A stretch of DNA of 64,000 nucleotides. Origin: Hydrogenophilus thermoluteolus. GTDB taxonomy: Bacteria > Pseudomonadota > Gammaproteobacteria > Burkholderiales > Rhodocyclaceae. Where the stretch lies: the NCBI RefSeq assembly GCF_003574215.1, contig NZ_AP018558.1:2007501-2071500 (forward strand), given 5' to 3'. Position numbers and translations under genes: made by a program. Below are positions 18,282-29,651 of this stretch, one piece after another (within the stretch, counting starts at the first letter, position 1; the number at the start of each line of letters is the position of its first letter). The notes below the pieces were generated by a model that had not been told where the DNA came from, did no database searches, and worked only from the letters and a program-made list of their open reading frames with translations.

Positions 18282-18796
18282 CACGCACCTCCGTGCGCGC
18301 CCCGGCACACGCGCGTTCCCCAACGGCGCTGCTGTGGCACCCCGTCCATTTCCTGTCTCTCGGCTTGGGCAGCGGCCTTTCGCGTTGGGCACCCGGTACG
18401 ATGGGCACTTTGGCGGGTTGGTTCCTGTGGCCACTGCTCGTCCATCAGCTCCCCATAGAATGGCTGCTTGCCTGGCTCATCGCATGCACGGGCTTTGGCG
18501 TCTGGGCATGCGGCGTCACAGCACACGCGCTGGGGGACAACGACCCAGAGGCCGTCGTCTGGGATGAGATCGTCGCGCTGTGGTGGGTTTTGCTTTTCAC
18601 GCCCGCGAACTGGCTGGCCCAAGGGGCTGCGGTTGCGCTCTTTCGCCTCTTCGACATCACGAAGCCGTGGCCGATTCGCATGATGGAACGCCGCGTCAAG
18701 GGGGGGTTGGGCATCATGATCGACGATCTGATCGCGGCGGTGATGACGCTCTTCGTGCTCGCCGTTGCGGTCCATTACGACGTGCTGCCGCGGTAA
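18278..18796 (+). CDS. pgpA: Phosphatidylglycerophosphatase A
   Basis: The 172-residue membrane protein removes the phosphate from phosphatidylglycerol phosphate in phospholipid synthesis. Visible features are the early GLGSGLSRWAPGTMGTL, DNDPEAVVWDEIVALW (acidic, metal-binding) and RLFDITKPWPIRMMERRVKGG before a last transmembrane helix. Its GTG start overlaps the thiL stop, and thiL-pgpA-pncC is a common proteobacterial order. Confidence 0.95.
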   Translation: MTRTSVRAPAHARSPTALLWHPVHFLSLGLGSGLSRWAPGTMGTLAGWFLWPLLVHQLPIEWLLAWLIACTGFGVWACGVTAHALGDNDPEAVVWDEIVALWWVLLFTPANWLAQGAAVALFRLFDITKPWPIRMMERRVKGGLGIMIDDLIAAVMTLFVLAVAVHYDVLPR

Positions 18797-18839
18797 GCCA
18801 TTTTCTGCGAAATGGCATTGCACACGAAAGGAAGAGACA

Positions 18840-19439
18840 ATGCAGCAGTCCCGCATCGGACCAGCCAACGAGGCGCTCCCAGACGAAGAGACCTTGGACG
18901 ATGCCCAGACCTACGATGCGGTGCACGACGTCCCGCCGCTTCTGTATGACCTTGCTGCGCGCGTCGGTCGCTTATTAGGCGAACGCGGTGAAACGCTCGC
19001 CACCGCCGAATCGTGCACCGGAGGTTTGATCGCCGCCGCGATCACCAGTGTTGCCGGTAGCTCCGAATGGTTCGAAGCCGGTTTCGTCACCTATGCCAAC
19101 CGGGCAAAGACGGCGCTGCTGGGCGTTCTGCCCGAGACGCTCGCCGCGCACGGCGCTGTTTCCGAAGCGACGGTGCGCGAAATGGCAAGCGGCGCGCGCG
19201 CACGCGCTGCGACTACCTGGGCCGTGGCGGTTTCCGGTATCGCGGGCCCCACCGGGGGAACGGCGCACAAACCGGTGGGAACGGTCTGCTTTGCGTGGGC
19301 AGGACCAGACGGGGTGACGGCAGCGACGCGCCATTTCCGCGGCAACCGCGCTGCGGTCCGAATTCAGACGGTCGAATGGGCACTTGCTGCGCTGTTGCAG
19401 CTGGTTACGCCCCGCGCACAGCGTCCCCCCGTGGGGTAA
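18840..19439 (+). CDS. pncC: Nicotinamide-nucleotide amidohydrolase (CinA C-terminal domain protein)
   Basis: The 199-residue protein consists of the CinA-C domain after a roughly 40-residue acidic N-terminus. Hallmarks are TAESCTGGLIAAAITSVAGSS (active-site Ser in ESCTGG), VTYANRAKTALLGV, and SGIAGPTGGTAHKPVGTV. It deamidates nicotinamide mononucleotide for NAD recycling. The ATG at 18840 follows GAAAGGAAGAG. It is 43 bases after pgpA and convergent with metH (28-base gap). Confidence 0.93.
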   Translation: MQQSRIGPANEALPDEETLDDAQTYDAVHDVPPLLYDLAARVGRLLGERGETLATAESCTGGLIAAAITSVAGSSEWFEAGFVTYANRAKTALLGVLPETLAAHGAVSEATVREMASGARARAATTWAVAVSGIAGPTGGTAHKPVGTVCFAWAGPDGVTAATRHFRGNRAAVRIQTVEWALAALLQLVTPRAQRPPVG

Positions 19440-19467
19440 ACCGCGCAAACACGCCGCTCCGCCTTTT

Positions 19468-23280
<3,813 letters not shown>

Positions 23281-23317
23281 CGCTATTTCCGTCAAAGAGG
23301 CTCCGTTGGGGAACCGA

Positions 23318-24583
23318 TTAGCATACCATAGGGTCCAGGAACGCTTCGAGGACGGTGTTGAGGTAACGCCAACCAAGTGGCGTGCACGCCAGACGCGCCG
23401 CATCGTCCACCACCCAGCCACGCGCAGCGAGCCGCTCCCAGGTGTCTGCGATCGCCGCGAATGGCAACCCGGTCCGTTCGGTAAAAAGCGGGCGCGGCAC
23501 CCCTTCGGCCAGGCGCAGCGCGTTCATCAGGAACTCGAACGGCAACGCGTCTGCCTGCACCCAATGTGCCGCAGCGGTATAGGGGTTGGTCACGGACGAG
23601 GTGTCCAAGCCCTGGGCACGGTCTGGGCGGTTCCTATGCTGCCCTGCCGAAAGGTAATCGTTGGGATGCGCGCGCTTGCGGGTTCGCAGAATGCCCGAAC
23701 CGGGAAACGAAATCTTGCCATGCGCGCCCGGCCCAATCCCAAGGTAATCGCCAAAGGTCCAATAGTTGAGGTTGTGGCGCGCGCGGTGGTCGGGCTTGGC
23801 AAACGCACTCACTTCGTAGCGCGAGAACCCAGCGCCTGCCAACACCGCATGAACCGCCGCTTCGATCGCCCCCAAACGCGTCTCGTCCGGCAGGCCAGCC
23901 GGTGGCGCTGCGGCAAACGGTGTGTTGGGTTCGATCGTCAGCTCATACGCCGAAACGTGCGCGACACCAAGGGCGAGCAACCGCATCACCTCCGCTTCCG
24001 CTCCTTGCGGGGTCTGTCCCGGCCAGCCGTAGATCAGATCGGCATTGACGCGCGGGAATACCTCGAGCGCAGCGGCAACAGTCCGTTCCGCCGTGGGAGC
24101 GTCATGGATGCGCCCTAATTCGGCGAGCCCCACGGGATCGAGGCTCTGCACCCCGATCGACACCCGGTTCACCCCGGCGTCGCGCCACGCCGACAAGGCT
24201 GCGATTTCGGTGGCCCCCGGATTGGCTTCGAGCGTCACCTCGGCGTTTGCGGCGACGGGAAGCGTGGCGCGCACCTGCTGCAAAATCGCCGCGATGGCAT
24301 CGGGTGACAGCAGACTGGGTGTGCCGCCACCGAAAAAGATCGAGGTAACAGTGCGGCCGGAAACGAGCGCCGCATCGTGTGCCAGATCTTCGGCGAGTGC
24401 CGCCACAAAAGCCCGTTCCGGCAACGCCCCCCGTTGCGGGTGCGAGTTGAAATCGCAGTAGGGGCACTTGCGCACACACCAAGGGACGTGGATATAAAGG
24501 GCTAGGGGCGGGGGCTTACTCGGTGCCGGGTAGGATTCCCGTTCGTTTGGCGGAGTGACCGGGTACGCGTCGGGCTTTGTCAC
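23318..24583 (-). CDS. hemW: HemW-type radical SAM heme chaperone
   Basis: The 421-residue protein (GTG start at 24583) has the radical SAM cluster motif CVRKCPYC (Cys36, 40, 43), FFGGGTPS, IGVQSL and the HemN C-terminal domain. Proteins like this were long named oxygen-independent coproporphyrinogen oxidases, but family work assigns HemW to heme delivery. The spacing matches the CxxxCxxC core; the HemN-specific fourth Cys is absent (CDF follows). Its start is 15 bases past the rdgB stop, typical of the rph-rdgB-hemW order. Confidence 0.92.
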   Translation of the reverse strand: MTKPDAYPVTPPNERESYPAPSKPPPLALYIHVPWCVRKCPYCDFNSHPQRGALPERAFVAALAEDLAHDAALVSGRTVTSIFFGGGTPSLLSPDAIAAILQQVRATLPVAANAEVTLEANPGATEIAALSAWRDAGVNRVSIGVQSLDPVGLAELGRIHDAPTAERTVAAALEVFPRVNADLIYGWPGQTPQGAEAEVMRLLALGVAHVSAYELTIEPNTPFAAAPPAGLPDETRLGAIEAAVHAVLAGAGFSRYEVSAFAKPDHRARHNLNYWTFGDYLGIGPGAHGKISFPGSGILRTRKRAHPNDYLSAGQHRNRPDRAQGLDTSSVTNPYTAAAHWVQADALPFEFLMNALRLAEGVPRPLFTERTGLPFAAIADTWERLAARGWVVDDAARLACTPLGWRYLNTVLEAFLDPMVC

Positions 24584-24597
24584 GATGCGCAGGGACC

Positions 24598-25224
24598 TTA
24601 CGAGCGCACGGTAGCAGTCGGAAGCGCCGCAGACAGTTCGGGCCACGCCGCCACGAGTCGCGCAACAGCGCGCGCACGGTGGCTACGACGGTTTTTCTCG
24701 TCGCGCGTGAGTTCCGCAGCGGTTTGGTTCGACTCCGGGTCGATAAAGAGCGGGTCGTAACCAAACCCGTTCGTGCCGCGGGGAGCCTCGGCAATCGTCC
24801 CCCACCACCGCCCTTCGGCGACGAACGGGGTAGGATCGTCACCGTGCACGACGAAAACCAGGCAGGCGTAAAAGTAGGCACGGCGCGCTTCCCCTTCAAG
24901 CGCTGCCATTTCGGCCAGCAATTTGTCGTTGTTGCGCGCGTCCGATTTCGGCTCCCCCGCGTAGCGCGCCGAAAAGACCCCCGGTGCCCCACCGAGTGCG
25001 GGCACGACCAGTCCGGAATCGTCGGCCAACGCGGGCAACCCGGTCAGACGTGCAGCATGCCGCGCTTTCGCGAGCGCGTTCTCCAGGAACGTACCGTACG
25101 GCTCGCTCGCCGCGGGCACCGCGAAAGCGCCCTGCGGCCGCACCGTCACCCCGAGCGGTGCGAGCAGCGCCTCGAATTCAGCGAGTTTGCCGCGATTGTC
25201 ACTCGCGAGTACCACGGTCACCAT
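24598..25224 (-). CDS. rdgB: dITP/XTP pyrophosphatase
   Basis: The 208-residue HAM1-family enzyme removes non-canonical purine nucleotides. It starts VVLASDNRGKLAEF (nucleotide-binding SxNxxK) and has GTFLENALAKARHA, ALADDSGLVVPALGG and GFGYDPLF in the right order. The ATG at 25224 is preceded by GAGGAG at 8 bases and overlaps the rph stop by 7 bases, which argues for translational coupling. Confidence 0.96.
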   Translation of the reverse strand: MVTVVLASDNRGKLAEFEALLAPLGVTVRPQGAFAVPAASEPYGTFLENALAKARHAARLTGLPALADDSGLVVPALGGAPGVFSARYAGEPKSDARNNDKLLAEMAALEGEARRAYFYACLVFVVHGDDPTPFVAEGRWWGTIAEAPRGTNGFGYDPLFIDPESNQTAAELTRDEKNRRSHRARAVARLVAAWPELSAALPTATVRS

Positions 25225-25976
25225 CTTCCACACTCCTCGGCCAGCGCTACGCCAGCAGCCTGCAACGCAGCCCGTTGCGCAGCGATAAGCCCCTCAATCC
25301 CGTGTTCGGCAAGGGTCAGCAGCTGCATGAACTCGGCACGCGACACCCCTTGCCCTTCTGCCGTACCCTGGATTTCGATGAGTTCCTGACGCGCGTTCAT
25401 CACCACGTTCATATCGAACGTACAGCGGAAGTCTTCCTCATATGCCAGGTCGAGCAGACGCGCCCCCGCAACGACCCCCACCGAGACCGCGGCGATCTGC
25501 GCAACCAGGGGGGACGAGGGTAGCACCGCCTCGCGCACCAGACGGTCGCACGCGAGCGCCAACGCCACCCAGCCCCCGGTGATCGCCGCGCAGCGGGTCC
25601 CGCCATCGGCTTGCAACACGTCGCAATCGAGAACGATCTGCCGCGGCCCCAAGCGGTCGAGATCGACCGCCATCCGCAGACTCCGTCCGATCAACCGTTG
25701 TATCTCTTGGGTACGCCCGCTTTGTTTGCCGCGTACCGCTTCGCGCTCACTGCGGGTGTGCGTCGCGCGCGGCAACATCCCATACTCCGCGGTGACCCAA
25801 CCGCCGCCACTCTCTTTGCGATGCGGCGGCACGCGCGCCTCGACGCTTGCCGTGCACAGCACTCGGGTATTGCCCAGCGCGATCAACGCCGAACCTTCGG
25901 CATAAGGCGCGACCCCTGGGGTAATGGTGACAGGCCGTAACACATCCGCAGCGCGGCCATCGACACGCTCGCTCAT
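25218..25976 (-). CDS. rph: Ribonuclease PH
   Basis: The 252-residue phosphorolytic 3'-to-5' exoribonuclease trims tRNA 3' ends. Key blocks are GNTRVLCTASVE, GWVTAEYGMLPRATHTR, QEIQRLIGRSLR (phosphate-binding), DCDVLQADGGTR and EEDFRCTFDMNVVM. It is full length, unlike the frameshifted copy of E. coli K-12. The start shares ATGA with the PP2C stop, and the stop overlaps rdgB. Confidence 0.97.
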   Translation of the reverse strand: MSERVDGRAADVLRPVTITPGVAPYAEGSALIALGNTRVLCTASVEARVPPHRKESGGGWVTAEYGMLPRATHTRSEREAVRGKQSGRTQEIQRLIGRSLRMAVDLDRLGPRQIVLDCDVLQADGGTRCAAITGGWVALALACDRLVREAVLPSSPLVAQIAAVSVGVVAGARLLDLAYEEDFRCTFDMNVVMNARQELIEIQGTAEGQGVSRAEFMQLLTLAEHGIEGLIAAQRAALQAAGVALAEECGRW

Positions 25977-26890
25977 CGGTTCCTCCGGAATTTTTCGATC
26001 GTTTCGTTGATCTCCTGAATTGCCCGATCGACTTCGTCGTCGGACAACACGAGATCGCTCGGCACCGCGTCGTCCATCTCGGAAAAAATCGAGGTCACCA
26101 CCCCCGCGGTGGTCTCGGTCAATACGGCATCGAGCGATTCGTGCGCGGTTTCCAGCCACCGCATCGTCAAGAGCGTCACATTGTCGGAATGGCCCATCGC
26201 GCGGGTCACCGCCTCTTCGACCAGCGCTTTGGTTGCCCACTCCAGGTTGGGCACAGAGAGGCGCTTCGCGATCTCTTCGTCGTCCACTTGCCCCCACAAC
26301 CCGTCGGAGCAGAGGGCGACGACATCGTTGTGCTGCAACGTGACGCGCCGCGTGAATTCGACCCGCGGCACCTCTTCACCGCCGATCGACGCCAGCAGCC
26401 GGTTGCGCGACGGGTGGTACCGCAGATCCGCTTCGGTCAAGAGCCCTTGCTGCAGTAAGAGCTGCGCTTGGGAGTGGTCGGTCGTGCGCAGCGTCACCCG
26501 CCCGTTACGCAGATGGTAGAGGCGCGAATCACCGACGTGGGCGATCCACAGCTGCCCATTTTGCACCAACGCGGCAACCAGCGTTGTCCTCGGTTGCTGA
26601 TCGCTACCGGCGCGATCGCCGGCAACGAGCGCATTCACCGCGAAATGGGCTTCGATGAACGCGTGGGCCAAAAAAGCCGCGGGATCATCGACCGTGGGCT
26701 TTGCCGCAAGCGAGAAGGCTTTGGCCAAAACCTGTACCGCGACCTCTGCGGCACGGTCACCCGAGACATGCCCCCCCATCCCGTCGGCGACCATCATGAG
26801 GAGTGCGTCGCGGGAGTAAGCATAACCAGCCCGGTCTTCGTTTTTGCGGCGATCGCCCACCGAGGTCGCCTGGAAAATGGCAAACCGCAT
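25973..26890 (-). CDS. PP2C-family Ser/Thr protein phosphatase
   Basis: The 305-residue protein has the PP2C metal-binding motifs: RRKNEDRAGYAY near 14-25, VADGMGGHVSGDRA near 34-47, IAHVGDSRLY near 115-124 and ALCSDGLWGQVDDEEI near 192-207. It has an acidic C-terminal extension (ending EINETIEKFRRNR). It would reverse phosphorylation by the kinase encoded 10 bases upstream. The pair sits just before rph, an order seen in other Betaproteobacteria. Targets are not evident. Confidence 0.92.
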   Translation of the reverse strand: MRFAIFQATSVGDRRKNEDRAGYAYSRDALLMMVADGMGGHVSGDRAAEVAVQVLAKAFSLAAKPTVDDPAAFLAHAFIEAHFAVNALVAGDRAGSDQQPRTTLVAALVQNGQLWIAHVGDSRLYHLRNGRVTLRTTDHSQAQLLLQQGLLTEADLRYHPSRNRLLASIGGEEVPRVEFTRRVTLQHNDVVALCSDGLWGQVDDEEIAKRLSVPNLEWATKALVEEAVTRAMGHSDNVTLLTMRWLETAHESLDAVLTETTAGVVTSIFSEMDDAVPSDLVLSDDEVDRAIQEINETIEKFRRNR

Positions 26891-26900
26891 CCTCTTTCCC

Positions 26901-27824
26901 CTATTCGCCGCCCACCACGAGCGTACTCGTTCGCGTCAATTGGTAGGTACTTTCAGCGATCCGTTTATAGACTTGATAGGCGCTCTGCGGCCGGTTCGCG
27001 ACATCGAGCGCCAAAAGTTGCGCGGTCAAGTCCAAAAGCTCTGCGCTATAAACTCCTTGCAGTTCGGCCAACTTACACGGCACCGGGTCTGCGGTCTGGC
27101 GCTCCTCGGCGCGCGGCGGCGAACTGCCCGTCATGCACGCATAGACGATCCCACCCAACGCGTAGAGATCGGTCCACGGGCCGATCGCCTCTTTTTTCGC
27201 TTCCAGCTGTTCGGGCGGCGCGTACCCCGGTGTGAACATCGTCCGCACCCAAGCGATCTCGTGCGCGATCCCTTGCCGCGCCGAACCGAAATCGATCAGC
27301 ACCGGATCTCCCCCCTGGCGCAACAAAATATTGGCGGGCTTGAGGTCGAGGTGGAGCAGTTTGTGCGCATGAATCTCTCGCAACGCTTTGAGCAGCCGAA
27401 TGAGCAGCACGCGAATAAACGTCTCACGCAATCGCCCGCGCTTACGGCGGATGTAGTCGTGTAAACTCGCCCCTTCCTCGAACGCCATCGCCAGAAAGAC
27501 CGTCTCGAACGCGCGAAAGAGGCTATAGACCCGCACGATGTTGGGATGCCCGATCTGCCCCAACGTTCGCCCCTCGTCGAAAAAACATTTCAAGCCGAAG
27601 TAAAACGCCTTCTCTTTTCCTGGCAAAACGGTCGGCTCGACCTCTTTGGCGTGGCGCACGACCATCTCGTGCGGGAAAAACTCTTTGAGCGCGTAGGTCT
27701 GCCCGTCCATTCCCGTAACCCGATAGACGAATGAAAAGCCCCCGCGCGCCACGAGCGATCGGATCCGGTAACCCTCCACCAACCATCCGACGGGCAACGG
27801 AACGTTCGGCGCACTTTCAGCCAT
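26901..27824 (-). CDS. Eukaryotic-like Ser/Thr protein kinase, non-RD type
   Basis: The 307-residue soluble kinase has a glycine loop ARGGFSFVY (about 26-34), ATP lysine in YALKEFFP (about 45-52), catalytic loop HLDLKPANIL (about 150-159) and DFGSAR (about 170-175), then TPGYAPPEQ. The arginine of the HRD motif is leucine, so activation-loop phosphorylation is probably not required. No transmembrane or PASTA segment is present. It is paired with the PP2C gene, and 49 bases separate its start from the divergent yicC. Confidence 0.92.
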   Translation of the reverse strand: MAESAPNVPLPVGWLVEGYRIRSLVARGGFSFVYRVTGMDGQTYALKEFFPHEMVVRHAKEVEPTVLPGKEKAFYFGLKCFFDEGRTLGQIGHPNIVRVYSLFRAFETVFLAMAFEEGASLHDYIRRKRGRLRETFIRVLLIRLLKALREIHAHKLLHLDLKPANILLRQGGDPVLIDFGSARQGIAHEIAWVRTMFTPGYAPPEQLEAKKEAIGPWTDLYALGGIVYACMTGSSPPRAEERQTADPVPCKLAELQGVYSAELLDLTAQLLALDVANRPQSAYQVYKRIAESTYQLTRTSTLVVGGE

Positions 27825-27873
27825 GGTGGGCAGCGTGTACAATTCCCATCATCGCATTATAACGAGCCAGCCG

Positions 27874-28740
27874 ATGATCCACAGCATGACCGCGTTCGCG
27901 GCGAAGCGCATCGCGCTTGGCCCCGCTGCTGAAGCCACGTGGGAGCTCAGAAGCGTCAACAATCGCTTCCTCGACCTCTCCTTTCGCCTCTCCGACCCGT
28001 GGCGGCCTTTGGAGCCGGAATTGCGCCAGCGCCTTGCCGGACGAATCAAACGGGGCAAAGTCGAAGTGCGTCTACAACTCCAACACACCGCGGAAAGCCC
28101 TCCGCCCGCTGTCGACCCAAAAGCATTGGCGGCCTTGGCGCAGCTCCAAGCAACCATTCGCGACCACTTTCCCGACGCGCCGCCCCTCTCTGTCGGCGAA
28201 ATCGCGCAATGGCCCGGGGTGCTCTCAGGTGATGCCGACGACACCGAAGCCCAACGTGCGGCGCTCCTTGCCGCGTTCGACGCCGCAGTGGACGAACTCA
28301 TCGCCCACCGCGCCCGTGAAGGGGCGCAATTGGCTGCAGCGCTCGAAACGCGCGCCCAGCAACTCCGCGAATGGGTCCGCGAAGCGCGCCGTCTCGCCCC
28401 CGAAGCGCACGCCCGCTACGCCGCGCAACTCTCTGCAGCGCTTGCCCAGATCACCACGCCCGAGACCGAGGATCGCATCCGCCAAGAGGTAGCACTCTAC
28501 GCCCAGAAAGTCGACGTCGCCGAAGAGCTCGATCGCTTGGACGCCCACCTCGACGAACTCGCCCATACGCTTACCCGCGACGGCCCCGTCGGGAAACGGC
28601 TCGACTTCTTGATGCAGGAGTTCCACCGCGAAGCCAACACCCTCTCGGCGAAAGCAGCACACCCGGACCTCACCCGCATCGCGCTGGAAATGAAGGTATT
28701 GATCGAACAGATGCGCGAACAGGTGCAAAATATCGAGTGA
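27874..28740 (+). CDS. yicC: YicC-family protein (predicted endoribonuclease)
   Basis: The 288-residue protein begins IHSMTAFAAKR and has SVNNRFLDLSFRL, the family N-terminal signature. The DUF1732 C-terminus has TEDRIRQEVALYAQKVDVAEELDRL and GKRLDFLMQEFHREANTLS. E. coli YicC acts as an endoribonuclease in RNA turnover. It stands before gmk with 7 bases between, the usual arrangement. A long coiled coil spans about 150-210. Confidence 0.93.
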   Translation: MIHSMTAFAAKRIALGPAAEATWELRSVNNRFLDLSFRLSDPWRPLEPELRQRLAGRIKRGKVEVRLQLQHTAESPPPAVDPKALAALAQLQATIRDHFPDAPPLSVGEIAQWPGVLSGDADDTEAQRAALLAAFDAAVDELIAHRAREGAQLAAALETRAQQLREWVREARRLAPEAHARYAAQLSAALAQITTPETEDRIRQEVALYAQKVDVAEELDRLDAHLDELAHTLTRDGPVGKRLDFLMQEFHREANTLSAKAAHPDLTRIALEMKVLIEQMREQVQNIE

Positions 28741-28747
28741 CCCTCAG

Positions 28748-29404
28748 ATGAACACGACTACAAACCCAACCGTCAACTTCGCCGGAACGCTCTTCGTGGT
28801 CAGCGCACCATCCGGAGCGGGCAAAACCACCCTCGTCCACCGCCTGATCGAGTCCGACCCGCTCCTTCGCCTCTCGGTCTCCTATACCACACGCGCTCCA
28901 CGCCCTGGCGAACAAAACGGCGTTCACTACCACTTCGTTTCCCCAGCGCAATTTCGCACGATGGTCGAAAACGGCGCCTTTCTCGAATGGGCCGAAGTCC
29001 ACGGCAACTACTACGGAACCGCGCGCGCGTGGGTCGAGGCGGAACTCACAGCTGGCCACGACGTATTGCTGGAAATCGATTGGCAAGGCGCGCGACAGAT
29101 CAAAGCGCGTTTCCCCGCCTGCGTCACGATCTTCATCCTCCCCCCCTCGTTTGCCGAACTGGAAGCGCGGCTGCGCAAACGGGCTTCGGACTCGGACGCG
29201 GTGATCGCGAAACGCCTTGCGAACGCCCATGAGGAACTTCGCCACGTCCATGAGTTCGAATATGCTATCATCAATGATTGCTTGGACGTCGCAACCCAAG
29301 AACTCATCGCGGTCGTTACCGCTGAACGGTGCCGTACCGCCAAACAGGCTGCACGGCATCGGAAACTTTTCTCGGAAATTGCCGCATTGTCCCCAACGCA
29401 TTGA
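28748..29404 (+). CDS. gmk: Guanylate kinase
   Basis: The 218-residue enzyme makes GDP from GMP and ATP. The P-loop is SAPSGAGKTTL (about 19-29); SVSYTTRAPRPGEQNGVHYHF and FLEWAEVHGNYYGT form the GMP site; IDWQGARQIK contains Walker B-like Asp. It has a slightly extended N-terminus before TLFVVSAPSG. It is followed by rpoZ after 11 bases. Confidence 0.97.
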   Translation: MNTTTNPTVNFAGTLFVVSAPSGAGKTTLVHRLIESDPLLRLSVSYTTRAPRPGEQNGVHYHFVSPAQFRTMVENGAFLEWAEVHGNYYGTARAWVEAELTAGHDVLLEIDWQGARQIKARFPACVTIFILPPSFAELEARLRKRASDSDAVIAKRLANAHEELRHVHEFEYAIINDCLDVATQELIAVVTAERCRTAKQAARHRKLFSEIAALSPTH

Positions 29405-29415
29405 GGAACCCGAAG

Positions 29416-29631
29416 ATGGCACGCATCACTGCAGACGACTGTCTCAAAAAGATCCCCAACCGCTTCGAAATGACGCTCGCCGCCGCAACGCGCGCGCGGC
29501 AGTTGAGTCTTGGCGCGGAACCGCTGATTCCGCTCAAACCCAACAGCAAAGACAAACCCACCGTGATCGCGCTGCGGGAAATCGCCGCCGGTGCGGTGGG
29601 CGCAGAGATCCTGGAAAAACGCAACACCTGA
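29416..29631 (+). CDS. rpoZ: RNA polymerase omega subunit
   Basis: The 71-residue protein begins MARITADDCLKKIPNRFEM and has LAAATRARQL and KPTVIALREIAAG, which are typical of omega. It helps assemble RNA polymerase and is part of the (p)ppGpp binding site in Proteobacteria. gmk-rpoZ-spoT is the classic order. The ATG at 29416 follows GAGGAACCCGAAG. Confidence 0.96.
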   Translation: MARITADDCLKKIPNRFEMTLAAATRARQLSLGAEPLIPLKPNSKDKPTVIALREIAAGAVGAEILEKRNT

Positions 29632-29651
29632 TCCGCAACCGGGAAGCCGCG

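Noticed and set aside
23281..23317. Possible cobalamin or SAM riboswitch before metH.
   Set aside because: Only 37 bases separate hemW and metH and no conserved B12 box is present.
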